Shown here piece by piece: positions 35,932 to 44,618 of a stretch of 64,000 nucleotides of DNA (position 1 is its first letter; each line of letters opens with the position of its first letter). Both the position numbers and the translations under genes were made by a program. Where the stretch lies: contig NZ_QBKI01000012.1 in NCBI RefSeq assembly GCF_003054055.1, positions 62,001 to 126,000 of the forward strand, given 5' to 3'. The stretch is from Pontibacter mucosus (GTDB lineage: Bacteria > Bacteroidota > Bacteroidia > Cytophagales > Hymenobacteraceae). Below the pieces are notes generated by a model. That model saw only the letters and a program-made list of their open reading frames with translations. It was not told the DNA's origin and did no database searches.

Positions 35932-37593
35932 ATGACCAGAACCTTACGCACCCTTGCCGCCGCCCTCCTGCTGGGTGGCACTCTGTTAGGCAGCTGCACC
36001 AGCTCTAACTCAGGCTCCGAAACAGCCGACCTGATCGTCTACAACGGAAACGTGTACACGGTTAATGACAACTTCGATAAGGCAGAGGCCTTCGCCGTGA
36101 AAGACGGAAAGATTGTGGCCGTTGGCACTTCGGAGGAGATCCGCGGCAAGTACAAAGCCGCCGAGGAACTGGACGCTGAAGGTAAAACCATCTACCCCGG
36201 CTTTATCGACGCCCACGCCCACTTCTACCGCTACGGCTTATCGTTGCAGTCGGCTGACCTGGTGGATACGGAGTCGTTTAAGGAAGTGGTGCAAAAGGTG
36301 GCGGATCACCGCCAGAAGTACCCCGAGGCTGACTGGATTACCGGCCGTGGCTGGGACCAGAATGACTGGCCTGTGAAGGAGTTCCCGACCAAGGACACGC
36401 TGGACCTGCTCTTCCCCGACACGCCGGTGCTGCTGACGCGCATCGACGGGCACGCGGCGCTGGCAAACCAAAAAGCCCTGGAACTGGCGGGTGTAACGCC
36501 GCAAACCAAACTGGTAGGTGGCCTGGTGGAAGTGGAGAACGGCAAGATGACGGGTATACTGGTTGATAATGCCATCGATTTGGTGTCCTCTAAAATCCCG
36601 GCACCGACAGAAGAGGAAAACCGCGAGGCGCTGAAAATAGCGGAGGCGAACACCTTTGCCTTTGGCCTGACGACAGTGGATGACGCGGGAATCGACAAAG
36701 CCACTGTGGATTTAATAGACGACATGCACCGGAAGGGCGAGCTGCAGATGCGCGTATACGCCATGCTGAACCCTACCCAAGGCAACCAGGACCACTACTT
36801 TAAGAACGGACCCCACAAAACCGACCGGCTGAATGTGCGCTCTTTCAAGATATACTCTGATGGCGCACTGGGGTCAAGAGGCGCCTGCCTGCTGGAGCCC
36901 TACCACGACAAGCACGGCCAGTACGGCTTTTTGCTGGCATCGGAGCAGGAGTTCCGCGATATCGCTGCCAAGCTGAATGAGCACGGCTTCCAGATGAACA
37001 CCCACGCTATCGGCGACTCGGCCAACCGCCTATTGCTGGACATTTACGGGGAGGTGCTGGGAGGCGAAAACGACAAGCGCTGGCGCATCGAGCACGCCCA
37101 AATCATCAACCCTGCCGACATGGCCAAGTTTGGCAAGTATAACATCATCCCGTCGGTGCAGCCTACACATGCCACCTCCGATATGTACTGGGCCGGCGAC
37201 AGGCTGGGCAAGGAGCGCGTAAAGCACGCCTATCCGTTTAAAGAGCTGATGGAGCAGAACGGCTACATCCCGCTTGGCACCGACTTCCCGGTTGAAAGTA
37301 TAAATCCGTTTTATACTTTCCACTCGGCCGTGGCGCGGCAGGATGCGAAAAACTGGCCCGAGGGAGGTTTCCAGATGGAGAACGCCATGAGCCGGGAAGA
37401 TGCGCTGCGCGGCATGACCATCTGGGCTGCTAAGTCTAACTTCGAGGAGAACGAGAAAGGAAGTATAGAGCCAGGCAAGTTTGCTGATTTTATACTTTTG
37501 GACCGCGACCTGATGACCGTAGCGCCGGAGCAGATGCGCGAAGCCCAGGTACTACGCACCTACCTCGATGGCAAGCTGGTGTACAAGAAATAA
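35932..37593 (+). CDS. YtcJ-like amidohydrolase lipoprotein
   Basis: A 553-residue amidohydrolase family 3 enzyme with a lipoprotein signal ending LLGSC, so it is likely membrane-anchored in the periplasm. Sequence blocks: KTIYPGFIDAHAHFYRYG (His-x-His), ITGRGWDQNDWP, KIYSDGALGSRGACLLEPY, FQMNTHAIGDSANRLLLD, WRIEHAQII and LGTDFPVESINPFYTFHSAV. These match metal ligands of the YtcJ/AepA group. Natural substrate unknown. Two inverted AAGTATA words (37294-37304 and 37310-37320) form a perfect 11-bp hairpin inside the coding sequence, where they encode Glu-Ser-Ile and Tyr-Thr-Phe. Confidence 0.85.
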   Translation: MTRTLRTLAAALLLGGTLLGSCTSSNSGSETADLIVYNGNVYTVNDNFDKAEAFAVKDGKIVAVGTSEEIRGKYKAAEELDAEGKTIYPGFIDAHAHFYRYGLSLQSADLVDTESFKEVVQKVADHRQKYPEADWITGRGWDQNDWPVKEFPTKDTLDLLFPDTPVLLTRIDGHAALANQKALELAGVTPQTKLVGGLVEVENGKMTGILVDNAIDLVSSKIPAPTEEENREALKIAEANTFAFGLTTVDDAGIDKATVDLIDDMHRKGELQMRVYAMLNPTQGNQDHYFKNGPHKTDRLNVRSFKIYSDGALGSRGACLLEPYHDKHGQYGFLLASEQEFRDIAAKLNEHGFQMNTHAIGDSANRLLLDIYGEVLGGENDKRWRIEHAQIINPADMAKFGKYNIIPSVQPTHATSDMYWAGDRLGKERVKHAYPFKELMEQNGYIPLGTDFPVESINPFYTFHSAVARQDAKNWPEGGFQMENAMSREDALRGMTIWAAKSNFEENEKGSIEPGKFADFILLDRDLMTVAPEQMREAQVLRTYLDGKLVYKK

Positions 37594-37655
37594 GAGTTGG
37601 AGAGTTTAGGAGTTTGAGAGTTTAGGAGGTAAGAATGCTCTCTCGTTAGAAACAG

Positions 37656-37690
37656 AAAGTCCGCTGAGGTTTATACTTCAGCGGACTTTT
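37656..37690 (+). terminator. Rho-independent terminator
   Basis: AAAGTCCGCTGA pairs perfectly with TCAGCGGACTTT around a 10-base loop that is mostly TTATACT, followed by TT. It would end the AMP nucleosidase/amidohydrolase transcript. Confidence 0.85.
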
Positions 37691-37818
37691 CATTTAGGGT
37701 AAGTATGGAGGCTCTGTTTGATTAAAGTATAAAACTCCCGTTGCAATTAAGTGCTTTGGTGAAGCTGTAAACATGCCGCTCCTCTCAGGAGGAGAATTTC
37801 TTCACCTATACTCTGAGT

Positions 37819-37877
37819 CCCCTCCTCTGGACTAACCAAAACGCGAGTTTTGAGTTAGCGAGCGTAGCTCTAAGGGG
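37819..37877 (+). repeat. 59-bp interspersed element, copy 2
   Basis: Exact reverse complement of 5714-5772, beginning CCCCTCCTCTGGACTAACCA. The flank to its right matches the flank of copy 1 without inversion. Confidence 0.8.
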
Positions 37878-38013
37878 TGGGTTCATCGCAATTGAGGTTA
37901 CAAAGTATAAAGTATAGCTCAAGCACAGGTCAACAATGAATGCAAGGCATTTTATACTTCCAATGTCTTTGTCCTTTGTCAAATAGTCTTTTGTCTAATC
38001 ACTAAAAGTATAA

Positions 38014-39345
38014 CTACTTGCCGCCAAGGGCGTGGGCACTTTCCGGCTGCGCCTCCAGCACCCGCTTGCTCCGCATCATCAGCAGGAACAGCAGCCCCAG
38101 GGCAAAGAACGTAATCAGGGCCATGATGCTGTTGCGCATAGAGCCTGTTATCTGTGCAATCATACCGTAGGCGAAGGTGCCCAGCACAATGGAGATTTTC
38201 TCGGTCACGTCATAAAAACTAAAGTAGGAGGCGTGGTCTTTTGTCGTGGCCGGAATCAGCTTGGAGTAGGTAGAGCGCGACAGCGACTGTATGCCGCCCA
38301 TCACAGATCCCACCACAGCCGCCAGCGCATAAAACTGCAGCTGCCCGTGCGTAAAGTATGCCCCGATGCAGATGCCTATCCAAACCAGCACCGCCACAAT
38401 CAGCGCCCGCACGTTTCCATACTTTTCGGAGAGCCTGGCAAAGGCATACGCACCGGCGATGGCCACCAGTTGTATGATAAGAATGGTGATGATGAGCACA
38501 TCGCTTGGCAGGCGCAGCTCCACCTCCCCGAAGATGGCAGCCAGGTACATCACCGTCTGCACGCCCATGTTGTAGAAGAAGTAAGCCAGCAGGAAACGTT
38601 TGAGCAGCGGCAGGCCTTTTACCTGGTCCAGCACTTTCTTGAGCTCCTTAAAGCCATTCAGTATCCAGCTGCCCTGCGGTTTGCGGTTGTACACGTTTCC
38701 GGGCAGGTGGTAAAACGTATACTGCGCAAAGCCCAGCCACCAGATGCCTGTGCTCAGAAAGGCAATGCGGGGCGGCAGCGAGGTATTATCCGCGGCGATG
38801 CCAAACCAACTGGGTTTCATGATCATCGCCAGGTTAAAAACCAGCAGGATCACGCTGCCAATATAGCCCATCGAAAAGCCCCTGGCGCTCAGGCGGTCGT
38901 ATTGGTCCTCGGTGGCAATCTCAGGCAGATACGCGTTGTAGAACACAATGCTGCCGCTAAAGCCGATGGTAGCCAGCACGAAAAGTATAACCGACAGGTT
39001 AAACGTTTCGGCAGTGAAAAAGTATAAACCCGCGCAGGAAAGCGACCCCAGGTAACAGAACAGCTGCAGGAACAGCTTTTTGCGCCCGCTGTAGTCGGCA
39101 ATGGCCGTCAGAAACGGGCTCATGAACGCGATAATTAGGAAAGCGGCCGAAATGGCGTACGTAAACAGCACCGAGCTATCCAGTTCAAACCCCAGGAAGT
39201 TTACCACGGAACTGCCGTCCGGTTTTCTGGCTACCGCGCTGAAGTAAATCGGGAAAATGGTGGAGGTGATAACAAGCGAGTAAACCGAGTTGGCCCAGTC
39301 ATAGAAACACCAGGCCCTGGTAACGGTGGGGTTGTTCTTTTCCAT
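38014..39345 (-). CDS. UMF1-family MFS transporter
   Basis: A 443-residue inner-membrane protein with about 12 helices, of the UMF1 (Atg22-like) branch of the major facilitator superfamily. The N-terminal signature AWCFYDWANSVYSLVITSTIFPIYF is diagnostic, and IADYSGRKKLFLQLFCYLG is the MFS loop 2-3 motif. Eukaryotic Atg22 exports amino acids from the vacuole; bacterial substrates are unproven. It has no partner gene: the neighbours are the helical-repeat genes on the same strand, 36 bases upstream, so it could be the last gene of their transcript. Confidence 0.85.
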   Translation of the reverse strand: MEKNNPTVTRAWCFYDWANSVYSLVITSTIFPIYFSAVARKPDGSSVVNFLGFELDSSVLFTYAISAAFLIIAFMSPFLTAIADYSGRKKLFLQLFCYLGSLSCAGLYFFTAETFNLSVILFVLATIGFSGSIVFYNAYLPEIATEDQYDRLSARGFSMGYIGSVILLVFNLAMIMKPSWFGIAADNTSLPPRIAFLSTGIWWLGFAQYTFYHLPGNVYNRKPQGSWILNGFKELKKVLDQVKGLPLLKRFLLAYFFYNMGVQTVMYLAAIFGEVELRLPSDVLIITILIIQLVAIAGAYAFARLSEKYGNVRALIVAVLVWIGICIGAYFTHGQLQFYALAAVVGSVMGGIQSLSRSTYSKLIPATTKDHASYFSFYDVTEKISIVLGTFAYGMIAQITGSMRNSIMALITFFALGLLFLLMMRSKRVLEAQPESAHALGGK

Positions 39346-39381
39346 GTCGAAAAGTAGTAAAAATAACGCAGCCAGCCACCA

Positions 39382-40872
39382 CTACAGCAGCTGCTCGCGC
39401 CGTTTTAGTAATTGCACCGCCAGTTCCCAGAGGTGCTCGTAAGGCACGATTTCTACCTCCGTGAAGGCATCTCCGGGAAGTGGCGTTGCCTTTAGTTTTT
39501 CGAGCAGTTCTTTTCCTTGCACACGTGCATCGATGCTGCTTTTAGTAAGCACCAGCAGCAATAAGCGCAGAAAAAGACGGGGCCGTTCAGCCTTCTCCCC
39601 TTTCAGGTGCTTGCTCGTATACTTTCGCACGCGCTCTGCATGCAGGGCGAGGTCCTCTACATGCGGGGCGGCCAGCTTCTCCAGCACATCCAGCACCAGC
39701 AAAGCCAGGTTGAAGCCAACTTTATCGTTCGGCAGGATGAGCAGCCTGGTCGTGATCCCGGTGGATAAAGCTTGTAATTGCTCCTCGCGTACCTGCTCCA
39801 CTACAAAGGCAAAATAGCGCCTGTACAGCTCCCAGCGCTCAATACTGCTGTCCCCGAGTTTTCTCAAGTGCTCGCCTTCTATCACCTCCTTCAGCAAGTT
39901 CTCAGCCAGCTTGTACTGTTTGCTGTGCATGGCGAGCAGCACATAGTTCTCCATAAAAGCAAACCAGTTGGCGGAGTATTTTCCAAAAAGCTTGATGTTC
40001 TCGGCTGCTAACCTGAGGCCTTTTTCATACTGCCTGCTTTGCAAAAGGGCGTAAATAACGATATAGGAATTGAATTTCCGGTTATACCAGCTCGTACTTA
40101 CCTTTTTTGCCTCAACCAATGCCTCTGCCTGAGCTATAGACTCCACTATTTTGGAATACTCCCCTAATTGCTCAAGATAAGCTGTATTCAGCACATGCCA
40201 CCTAGAGAAAACCCTGGAAGAACCTGATTTTTCCCATAGCTCCCACAGTCTTGCAAGTGCGCCAGGAAATAATTCTAGCATTTTGGATTTCTCCGCTGTA
40301 TACCCTTTCAGGATCGCCATCATCTCATCATAAAGAAATTGGGCGTCACGTTCCTGGGCTTGAACGCTGTATAAACCCATCAGATCCTCATTATACTTGG
40401 CAAGGTCTTTACGCTTTGCCAAATCTTGGTAAATAGCCTTTATTCCCTCCAAAGCCCTTATGTGCATCTCCGTATTGTCATGTTCTGCGGCAATCTGGGC
40501 AACTTGTTCTAAAAGCTTAGTTGCAAGCTTCAACTCAGAATGCAACATCAACGCCTGTGCCTGCGTGAGGAGGGAGAGACAAGCGTAAGTTGACTCATTT
40601 GCACTCTTCAGGTTATCAACCGATTGGTAGAGAAAGTATAGGTGGTTATATAATTTTTTCCGGAACCGATACTTTAGCGTTCGGTATGTTCCGGTAAGTT
40701 TCTCACTTCCATATATCTCCTTTGCCACCGCCTCATCAGAGTAAGTGTTGTTATTTTTTAACAGATGAAAAAGCTTGGACTCAAGGGTACTATCCTCCTG
40801 TATGTTTATTAAGGGAGAAGTGGCAGGAGTATTCTCGTCAATGATCCTGATTAGCCTCTGTAGTTCCTTCAT
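39382..40872 (-). CDS. helical-repeat (TPR-like) protein, paralogue 1
   Basis: I do not know this 496-residue protein by name. It is predicted all-helical, with repeated amphipathic helix pairs that look like degenerate TPRs (for example NYVLLAMHSKQYKLAENLLKE at about 315-335). The N-terminus (residues 30-75: LFHLLKNNNTYSDEAVAKEI, YRTLKYRFRKKLYNHLYFL) is basic and could be a winged-helix-like or RNA/DNA-contacting part. The C-terminus holds the conserved string PLPGDAFTEVEIVPYEHLWE. The same blocks recur in the gene 15 bases upstream, so the pair arose by duplication. No signal peptide or membrane segment. Cytoplasmic scaffold or ligand-binding role is inference. Confidence 0.6.
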   Translation of the reverse strand: MKELQRLIRIIDENTPATSPLINIQEDSTLESKLFHLLKNNNTYSDEAVAKEIYGSEKLTGTYRTLKYRFRKKLYNHLYFLYQSVDNLKSANESTYACLSLLTQAQALMLHSELKLATKLLEQVAQIAAEHDNTEMHIRALEGIKAIYQDLAKRKDLAKYNEDLMGLYSVQAQERDAQFLYDEMMAILKGYTAEKSKMLELFPGALARLWELWEKSGSSRVFSRWHVLNTAYLEQLGEYSKIVESIAQAEALVEAKKVSTSWYNRKFNSYIVIYALLQSRQYEKGLRLAAENIKLFGKYSANWFAFMENYVLLAMHSKQYKLAENLLKEVIEGEHLRKLGDSSIERWELYRRYFAFVVEQVREEQLQALSTGITTRLLILPNDKVGFNLALLVLDVLEKLAAPHVEDLALHAERVRKYTSKHLKGEKAERPRLFLRLLLLVLTKSSIDARVQGKELLEKLKATPLPGDAFTEVEIVPYEHLWELAVQLLKRREQLL

Positions 40873-40887
40873 TATGATTGAAATGTC

Positions 40888-42369
40888 CTACTTGTAATGC
40901 GTTTGCAGTGTATCCAGAATATGTTCCCAAAGGTGTTCATACGGAACAATCTCGATTTCGGCATAGGCGTCGCCAGGTATAGGGGTCTCGATAAGTTTCT
41001 GATACAACTTGTGGCCTTTCTTCCTACACGATTCCACATCATAATCTTCTGTAACAATCAGGATCAGCAACTTCAAAAATATCTTGCTCCGAAGGCTGAA
41101 TGTATCTTTTAAGTGGGTGAGAATGTATTTTTTGAGACTCTCGATTCGATATAGCAAGGCTTCTGTGTCTCTTTTCTGAAGGTAGTAGACAAACTGAAGT
41201 ATAAGTATAGCCACGTTAAAACCTTGCTTGTCTTTACTGTACTCCGGCAATGAGAGCAAAAACGGGTTAATCAGGTTAGATGAAGCTGCGTTAGACTGGT
41301 TTAGCATCACATAGTAAGCCTGGTATATTCTCCATCTCTCTTTCGCTGCTACAGAAAGTTTATCCATCAAACTGTTACTGAATACCTGGTGCAGTGTAAC
41401 CTCCGCCAAATCATAGTTCTTGCTATGGGTAGCCAGTAAGAAGAAGTTTTCCTGGAATGAGAACCAGTTAATACTCTTCTCATCAAAAAACTTAACAAAC
41501 TCCTTTGCATACCTCAGGCCGGCAGTATACTTCTTTAGCCTGAGGTGCGCGTACACCAGAATAAACTTGTTGTACAGGCTGTCAAATCTGTGCTGGTTAA
41601 CAGCTCCCTCCGCTATTAGCCTTTCCGATTCAAAGGTGAGCTGAAGTATCCTGTCGAAGTCGCCGATTAACTCAAAGTATAGCATGGAAAGCTTGTAGTA
41701 AGAGTTAAATGCCTCATAAGTACCTGCTCTTTCCCATAATTTTTTTACGGCTTCTACTTTCGCATTCAGGCTGGCAACTATGTTCTTCCTGCTCTTAACA
41801 CTCTTGAAAACAGATACTCTTACAGATTGGTAAATACTTTGAGCTTCCCTCTCAGCGAGCTTTTTGTATAAAAAATCATTATAAAGCTCCAGATGCCTAT
41901 CGTACGCCTTCTGCTTTCCGGTAAAAGAAAGTGCTGCTAAAATAATTTCATAGGCAAGAACCTTCTGGTTTGTAAAAGAGTATTCATCTGACACAGCTAT
42001 GACTTTATTAGCCAGCTCGGCTGCCAGAATAAACTTATGGTTACGGAATAAAACATTCGCTTTTAATAAGACCTGCTGGCAGAATTGCTCCTTTCTGTAT
42101 ACTAAATTTGTTTCAGTGTCTTCATACTCATATAAAAGTAATAGATCGTATAATTTGCTTTTAACTCTGTGCTTAAGCATTTTGTACCTGAAGTCGTCAG
42201 GAGAGGTATTGTAGAGTTCCTGAGCTAGTGCTGCATCGCTTGCATGTACCCCATTGGCTATGAGGTGTATAAATCTATACTCTTTGCTTTCTTTTCGCCC
42301 CTTTTTAAAGAGACTTTCCTTGTTGTAACCCGTCTTTAGAACGTCAACTAACTGTACAAGCTCTTCCAA
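40888..42369 (-). CDS. helical-repeat (TPR-like) protein, paralogue 2
   Basis: A 493-residue paralogue of the downstream protein with the same architecture. Matching blocks include FRYKMLKHRVKSKLYDLLLL near residue 60-80, SINWFSFQENFFLLATHSKN near 310, and PIPGDAYAEIEIVPYEHLWE at the end. It is basic (many Lys) and its gene is noticeably more AT-rich than the paralogue and the window as a whole. It has fewer AAGTATA words. Divergence from paralogue 1 is large, so the duplication is old or one copy came from outside. Start ATG at 42369. It is transcribed away from a 51-codon peptide gene across a 303-base AT-rich spacer. Confidence 0.6.
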   Translation of the reverse strand: MEELVQLVDVLKTGYNKESLFKKGRKESKEYRFIHLIANGVHASDAALAQELYNTSPDDFRYKMLKHRVKSKLYDLLLLYEYEDTETNLVYRKEQFCQQVLLKANVLFRNHKFILAAELANKVIAVSDEYSFTNQKVLAYEIILAALSFTGKQKAYDRHLELYNDFLYKKLAEREAQSIYQSVRVSVFKSVKSRKNIVASLNAKVEAVKKLWERAGTYEAFNSYYKLSMLYFELIGDFDRILQLTFESERLIAEGAVNQHRFDSLYNKFILVYAHLRLKKYTAGLRYAKEFVKFFDEKSINWFSFQENFFLLATHSKNYDLAEVTLHQVFSNSLMDKLSVAAKERWRIYQAYYVMLNQSNAASSNLINPFLLSLPEYSKDKQGFNVAILILQFVYYLQKRDTEALLYRIESLKKYILTHLKDTFSLRSKIFLKLLILIVTEDYDVESCRKKGHKLYQKLIETPIPGDAYAEIEIVPYEHLWEHILDTLQTHYK

Positions 42370-42672
42370 ACCCTAAAATTTATCTATATAGTTATAGTTA
42401 CTTTAAAATCGTATATTGACTTTACAAATAAAGTAATGCAAAGCTAATTTTCCAGACTAATATAGCTTATTTTGAATGCTTAAGTTACTTTTTTGCTTTT
42501 TTTAACTTTTAGTACTTACAGCAAATAATTAGCTATAAGCACTTAGGATATTCAAAAAAGTGTAAAATATAATTATTTAATAATCAGATTATAGTTACCT
42601 AATAGTATAAACATTCCTTTTAAGGGCAGTAATTTTAACCAACCTTTGCGTATCACTTAAACATTAAAAGAC
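42370..42672. other. AT-rich divergent promoter region
   Basis: A 303-base, strongly AT-rich spacer between paralogue 2 (minus) and the small peptide gene (plus). The words TTATAGTTAC and AGCTTATTTT-like runs recur, with TATAGTTACTTTAAAATC at 42390 and TTATAGTTACCTAATAG at 42588 forming a partial direct repeat. Such repeated words could be operators, but this is speculative. A candidate promoter for the peptide gene lies at 42618-42648. Confidence 0.55.
42618..42648 (+). promoter_or_regulatory. candidate promoter of the 51-codon gene
   Basis: TTTT (42618-42621) is one base off the -33 TTTG; after 19 bases AACCTTTG (42641-42648) is one base off TAnnTTTG. Transcription would start near 42655, giving a leader of under 20 bases. 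Confidence 0.5.
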
Positions 42673-42828
42673 ATGATCGAGCTACTTATCTCTATCTTCA
42701 TTGCACTGGTTAGTCCATCAAACCCTACTAACACTGCTACTACTACCAAACAGACCCAGCAAACAAACTCTACGGAGACCGTTTCTGCATTTGGCGGCAC
42801 TGGAACTTGGATAGATAAAGAGCAATAG
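42673..42828 (+). CDS. 51-residue small peptide, divergent from TPR-like genes
   Basis: ATG at 42673 to TAG at 42826. The product opens with a 13-residue hydrophobic stretch (MIELLISIFIALVSP), continues with a Thr/Gln/Asn-rich middle and ends AFGGTGTWIDKEQ. The layout (hydrophobic head, polar spacer, distinct C-terminal tail) is what secreted signalling propeptides look like. The head lacks the usual Lys/Arg and has Glu3, so Sec export is not certain. It is separate from the peptide ABC importer gene, which starts 58 bases later on the same strand and could take up a processed peptide. The candidate promoter and AT-rich context support a real gene; function is unknown. Confidence 0.55.
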   Translation: MIELLISIFIALVSPSNPTNTATTTKQTQQTNSTETVSAFGGTGTWIDKEQ

Positions 42829-42885
42829 GCTTTTGTCTGATTTTCCCTAACTTGCCCTTGAAATCTTTTAGCCAAGGGTAAGTAC

Positions 42886-44613
42886 ATGAGGAAGATCAAC
42901 GTAGCACTAACCTGCTTTCTCCTATTACTTTTTACATTCTGTAGCCAGCCCGAGCGCGCACCTGAAGAGGTGCGGGTAAGGATATCGACTGACCCGGAAA
43001 CGTTAAGTCCGGTCAGCTATAACCATGGAAGCGCACTACAGATACTGAACCTGCTGTTTCAGAGCTTGCTGGGTGCTGACCTGGGCACAAATGAAATCAA
43101 GCCTTTTTTGGCTGAGAACATGCCCATGGTGGAGCGACAGGACTCCCTGACGCTTTTTACCTACACTATCAGGGAAGAAGCGGAATGGACCGACGGCAGC
43201 CCTGTTACGGCCAAGGATGTAGCCTTCACGCTGAAGGTGGCGAAAGCCCCGTTGCTAAACAACGAGAGCCTGAGGCCTCAGCTAGAGTTCATCCAGGACA
43301 TCAGGATCGATGCAGAAAACCCACGGCGCTTCACGTTTGTGTGCGCTGGTTATGCTCCGGAAATGGAGTTGCTCACAGGCGACTTCTTCATACTTCCGGC
43401 ATACCTGTACGACCCTGAGAACCTGCTGCAGCACCTTGCTGTAGCAACCCTGAACGGAGATCTTTCCGAGCTGGAAAACGATGAGAAACTAAAAGAATTC
43501 GCGGCCAGGTTTAACGCGCCTGCTTTTGGGCAAGACCCAAAACTGCTGCAAGGCAGTGGCGGTTATACCTTGGAGAACTGGGAAAAAGGACAATACCTGA
43601 CGCTGACGCGCAAAAAAGATTGGTGGGGGAACAACACATCTAACACACAACATCTGACAGCCATTCCGCAGCGCGTCAGCTTCCAGGTAATCCCGGACGT
43701 TACGACGGCACTCCTTGCCCTGAAAAACAGGCAACTGGATGTGCTGGAAAGTATACCGGCAGCCGAGTTCGAGCAGCTTAAAAATCAGGACTCCTTTCTG
43801 CAGGACTATGCCCTGCACACGCCCGACGCCTACGAGTTTGTGTATGCCGGCCTTAACACCAGGCGCCCTAAATTCGCCGACAAGCGCACCCGCCAGGCCA
43901 TAGCCCACCTGCTGGGCACCGAGAGTGTGGTAAAAGTGGCGATGCAGAACTACGCCACCCCTACGGCCGGTCCCGTTCCGCCTTCTATCCCGGACCTTTA
44001 CAACAGCAACCTGCAGCCTTATACTTTCGATGCCGAAAAGGTAACGAACTTGCTGAAGGCCGCCGGCTGGGCACAAGAGCAGGGAGGATGGTATCAAACC
44101 CTCAACGGAAAGCGGGAGCAACTAACGCTGGAGGTCATGTATCGTGCTGGCTCAGCCACTTACGAAAATGCAGCCGTTATACTTCAGCAGAACGCAGCCA
44201 GGTTGGGAATTCCGGTACAGGTACAGGCTGTGGAAAGCAGCCTGCTGGCCAGCAAATCCCGGCAGCACGACTTCGATTTATTCTACCGCTCGCTGGGTGG
44301 TAATCCTTTTGCCTTTAATTTTAAGCCGCTGCTGCACACCCAGTATGCCGCCGAAGGCGGTTTAAACTACACCGGCTTCGGCACACCGGAAAGCGACCGG
44401 ATACTCGATAAAATCAGCAGCACGATTAACTCCCGCGAGGAGTTGGCAGAACTACTGAAGCGACTGCAGGCGATCCTGCACGAGGAGGCCGCCATCATCC
44501 CCATGTACTATGTAAAGGAGCGCGTGGCGATTCATCGCCGGTTTACCAACGCCAAAATTTCCGGCCTCAGACCCAACTACGACGTTAGCGCCTTTACTTT
44601 AAAAGAAGAATAG
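42886..44613 (+). CDS. peptide ABC transporter substrate-binding lipoprotein
   Basis: A 575-residue extracytoplasmic binding protein of the SBP_bac_5 (OppA/DppA) family that captures peptides or similar ligands for import. Lipoprotein signal ends LLFTFC. Family blocks: LSPVSYNHGSALQILNLLFQSLL, EAEWTDGSPVTAKDVAFTLK, GSGGYTLENWEKGQYLTLTR, NPFAFNFKPLLHTQYAAEGG and IIPMYYVKERVAIHRRF. Its gene is followed after 5 bases by two permease genes, so they form an operon. The small peptide gene lies just upstream on the same strand. Confidence 0.9.
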   Translation: MRKINVALTCFLLLLFTFCSQPERAPEEVRVRISTDPETLSPVSYNHGSALQILNLLFQSLLGADLGTNEIKPFLAENMPMVERQDSLTLFTYTIREEAEWTDGSPVTAKDVAFTLKVAKAPLLNNESLRPQLEFIQDIRIDAENPRRFTFVCAGYAPEMELLTGDFFILPAYLYDPENLLQHLAVATLNGDLSELENDEKLKEFAARFNAPAFGQDPKLLQGSGGYTLENWEKGQYLTLTRKKDWWGNNTSNTQHLTAIPQRVSFQVIPDVTTALLALKNRQLDVLESIPAAEFEQLKNQDSFLQDYALHTPDAYEFVYAGLNTRRPKFADKRTRQAIAHLLGTESVVKVAMQNYATPTAGPVPPSIPDLYNSNLQPYTFDAEKVTNLLKAAGWAQEQGGWYQTLNGKREQLTLEVMYRAGSATYENAAVILQQNAARLGIPVQVQAVESSLLASKSRQHDFDLFYRSLGGNPFAFNFKPLLHTQYAAEGGLNYTGFGTPESDRILDKISSTINSREELAELLKRLQAILHEEAAIIPMYYVKERVAIHRRFTNAKISGLRPNYDVSAFTLKEE

Positions 44614-44618
44614 GCTGT

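Larger units (their letters stand above)
37594..38013. other. 420-base spacer with terminator and repeat
   Basis: This spacer between the convergent amidohydrolase and UMF1 genes holds, in order, a low-complexity run of GAGTTTAGGAGTTT repeats (37595-37630), a terminator (37656-37690), the GGAGGAG hairpin at about 37780, the 59-bp element (37819-37877), its conserved flank GGGTTCATCGCAATTGAGGT (about 37878-37900), and AAGTATA words near 37725, 37902 and 37950. No gene is seen. Confidence 0.65.
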
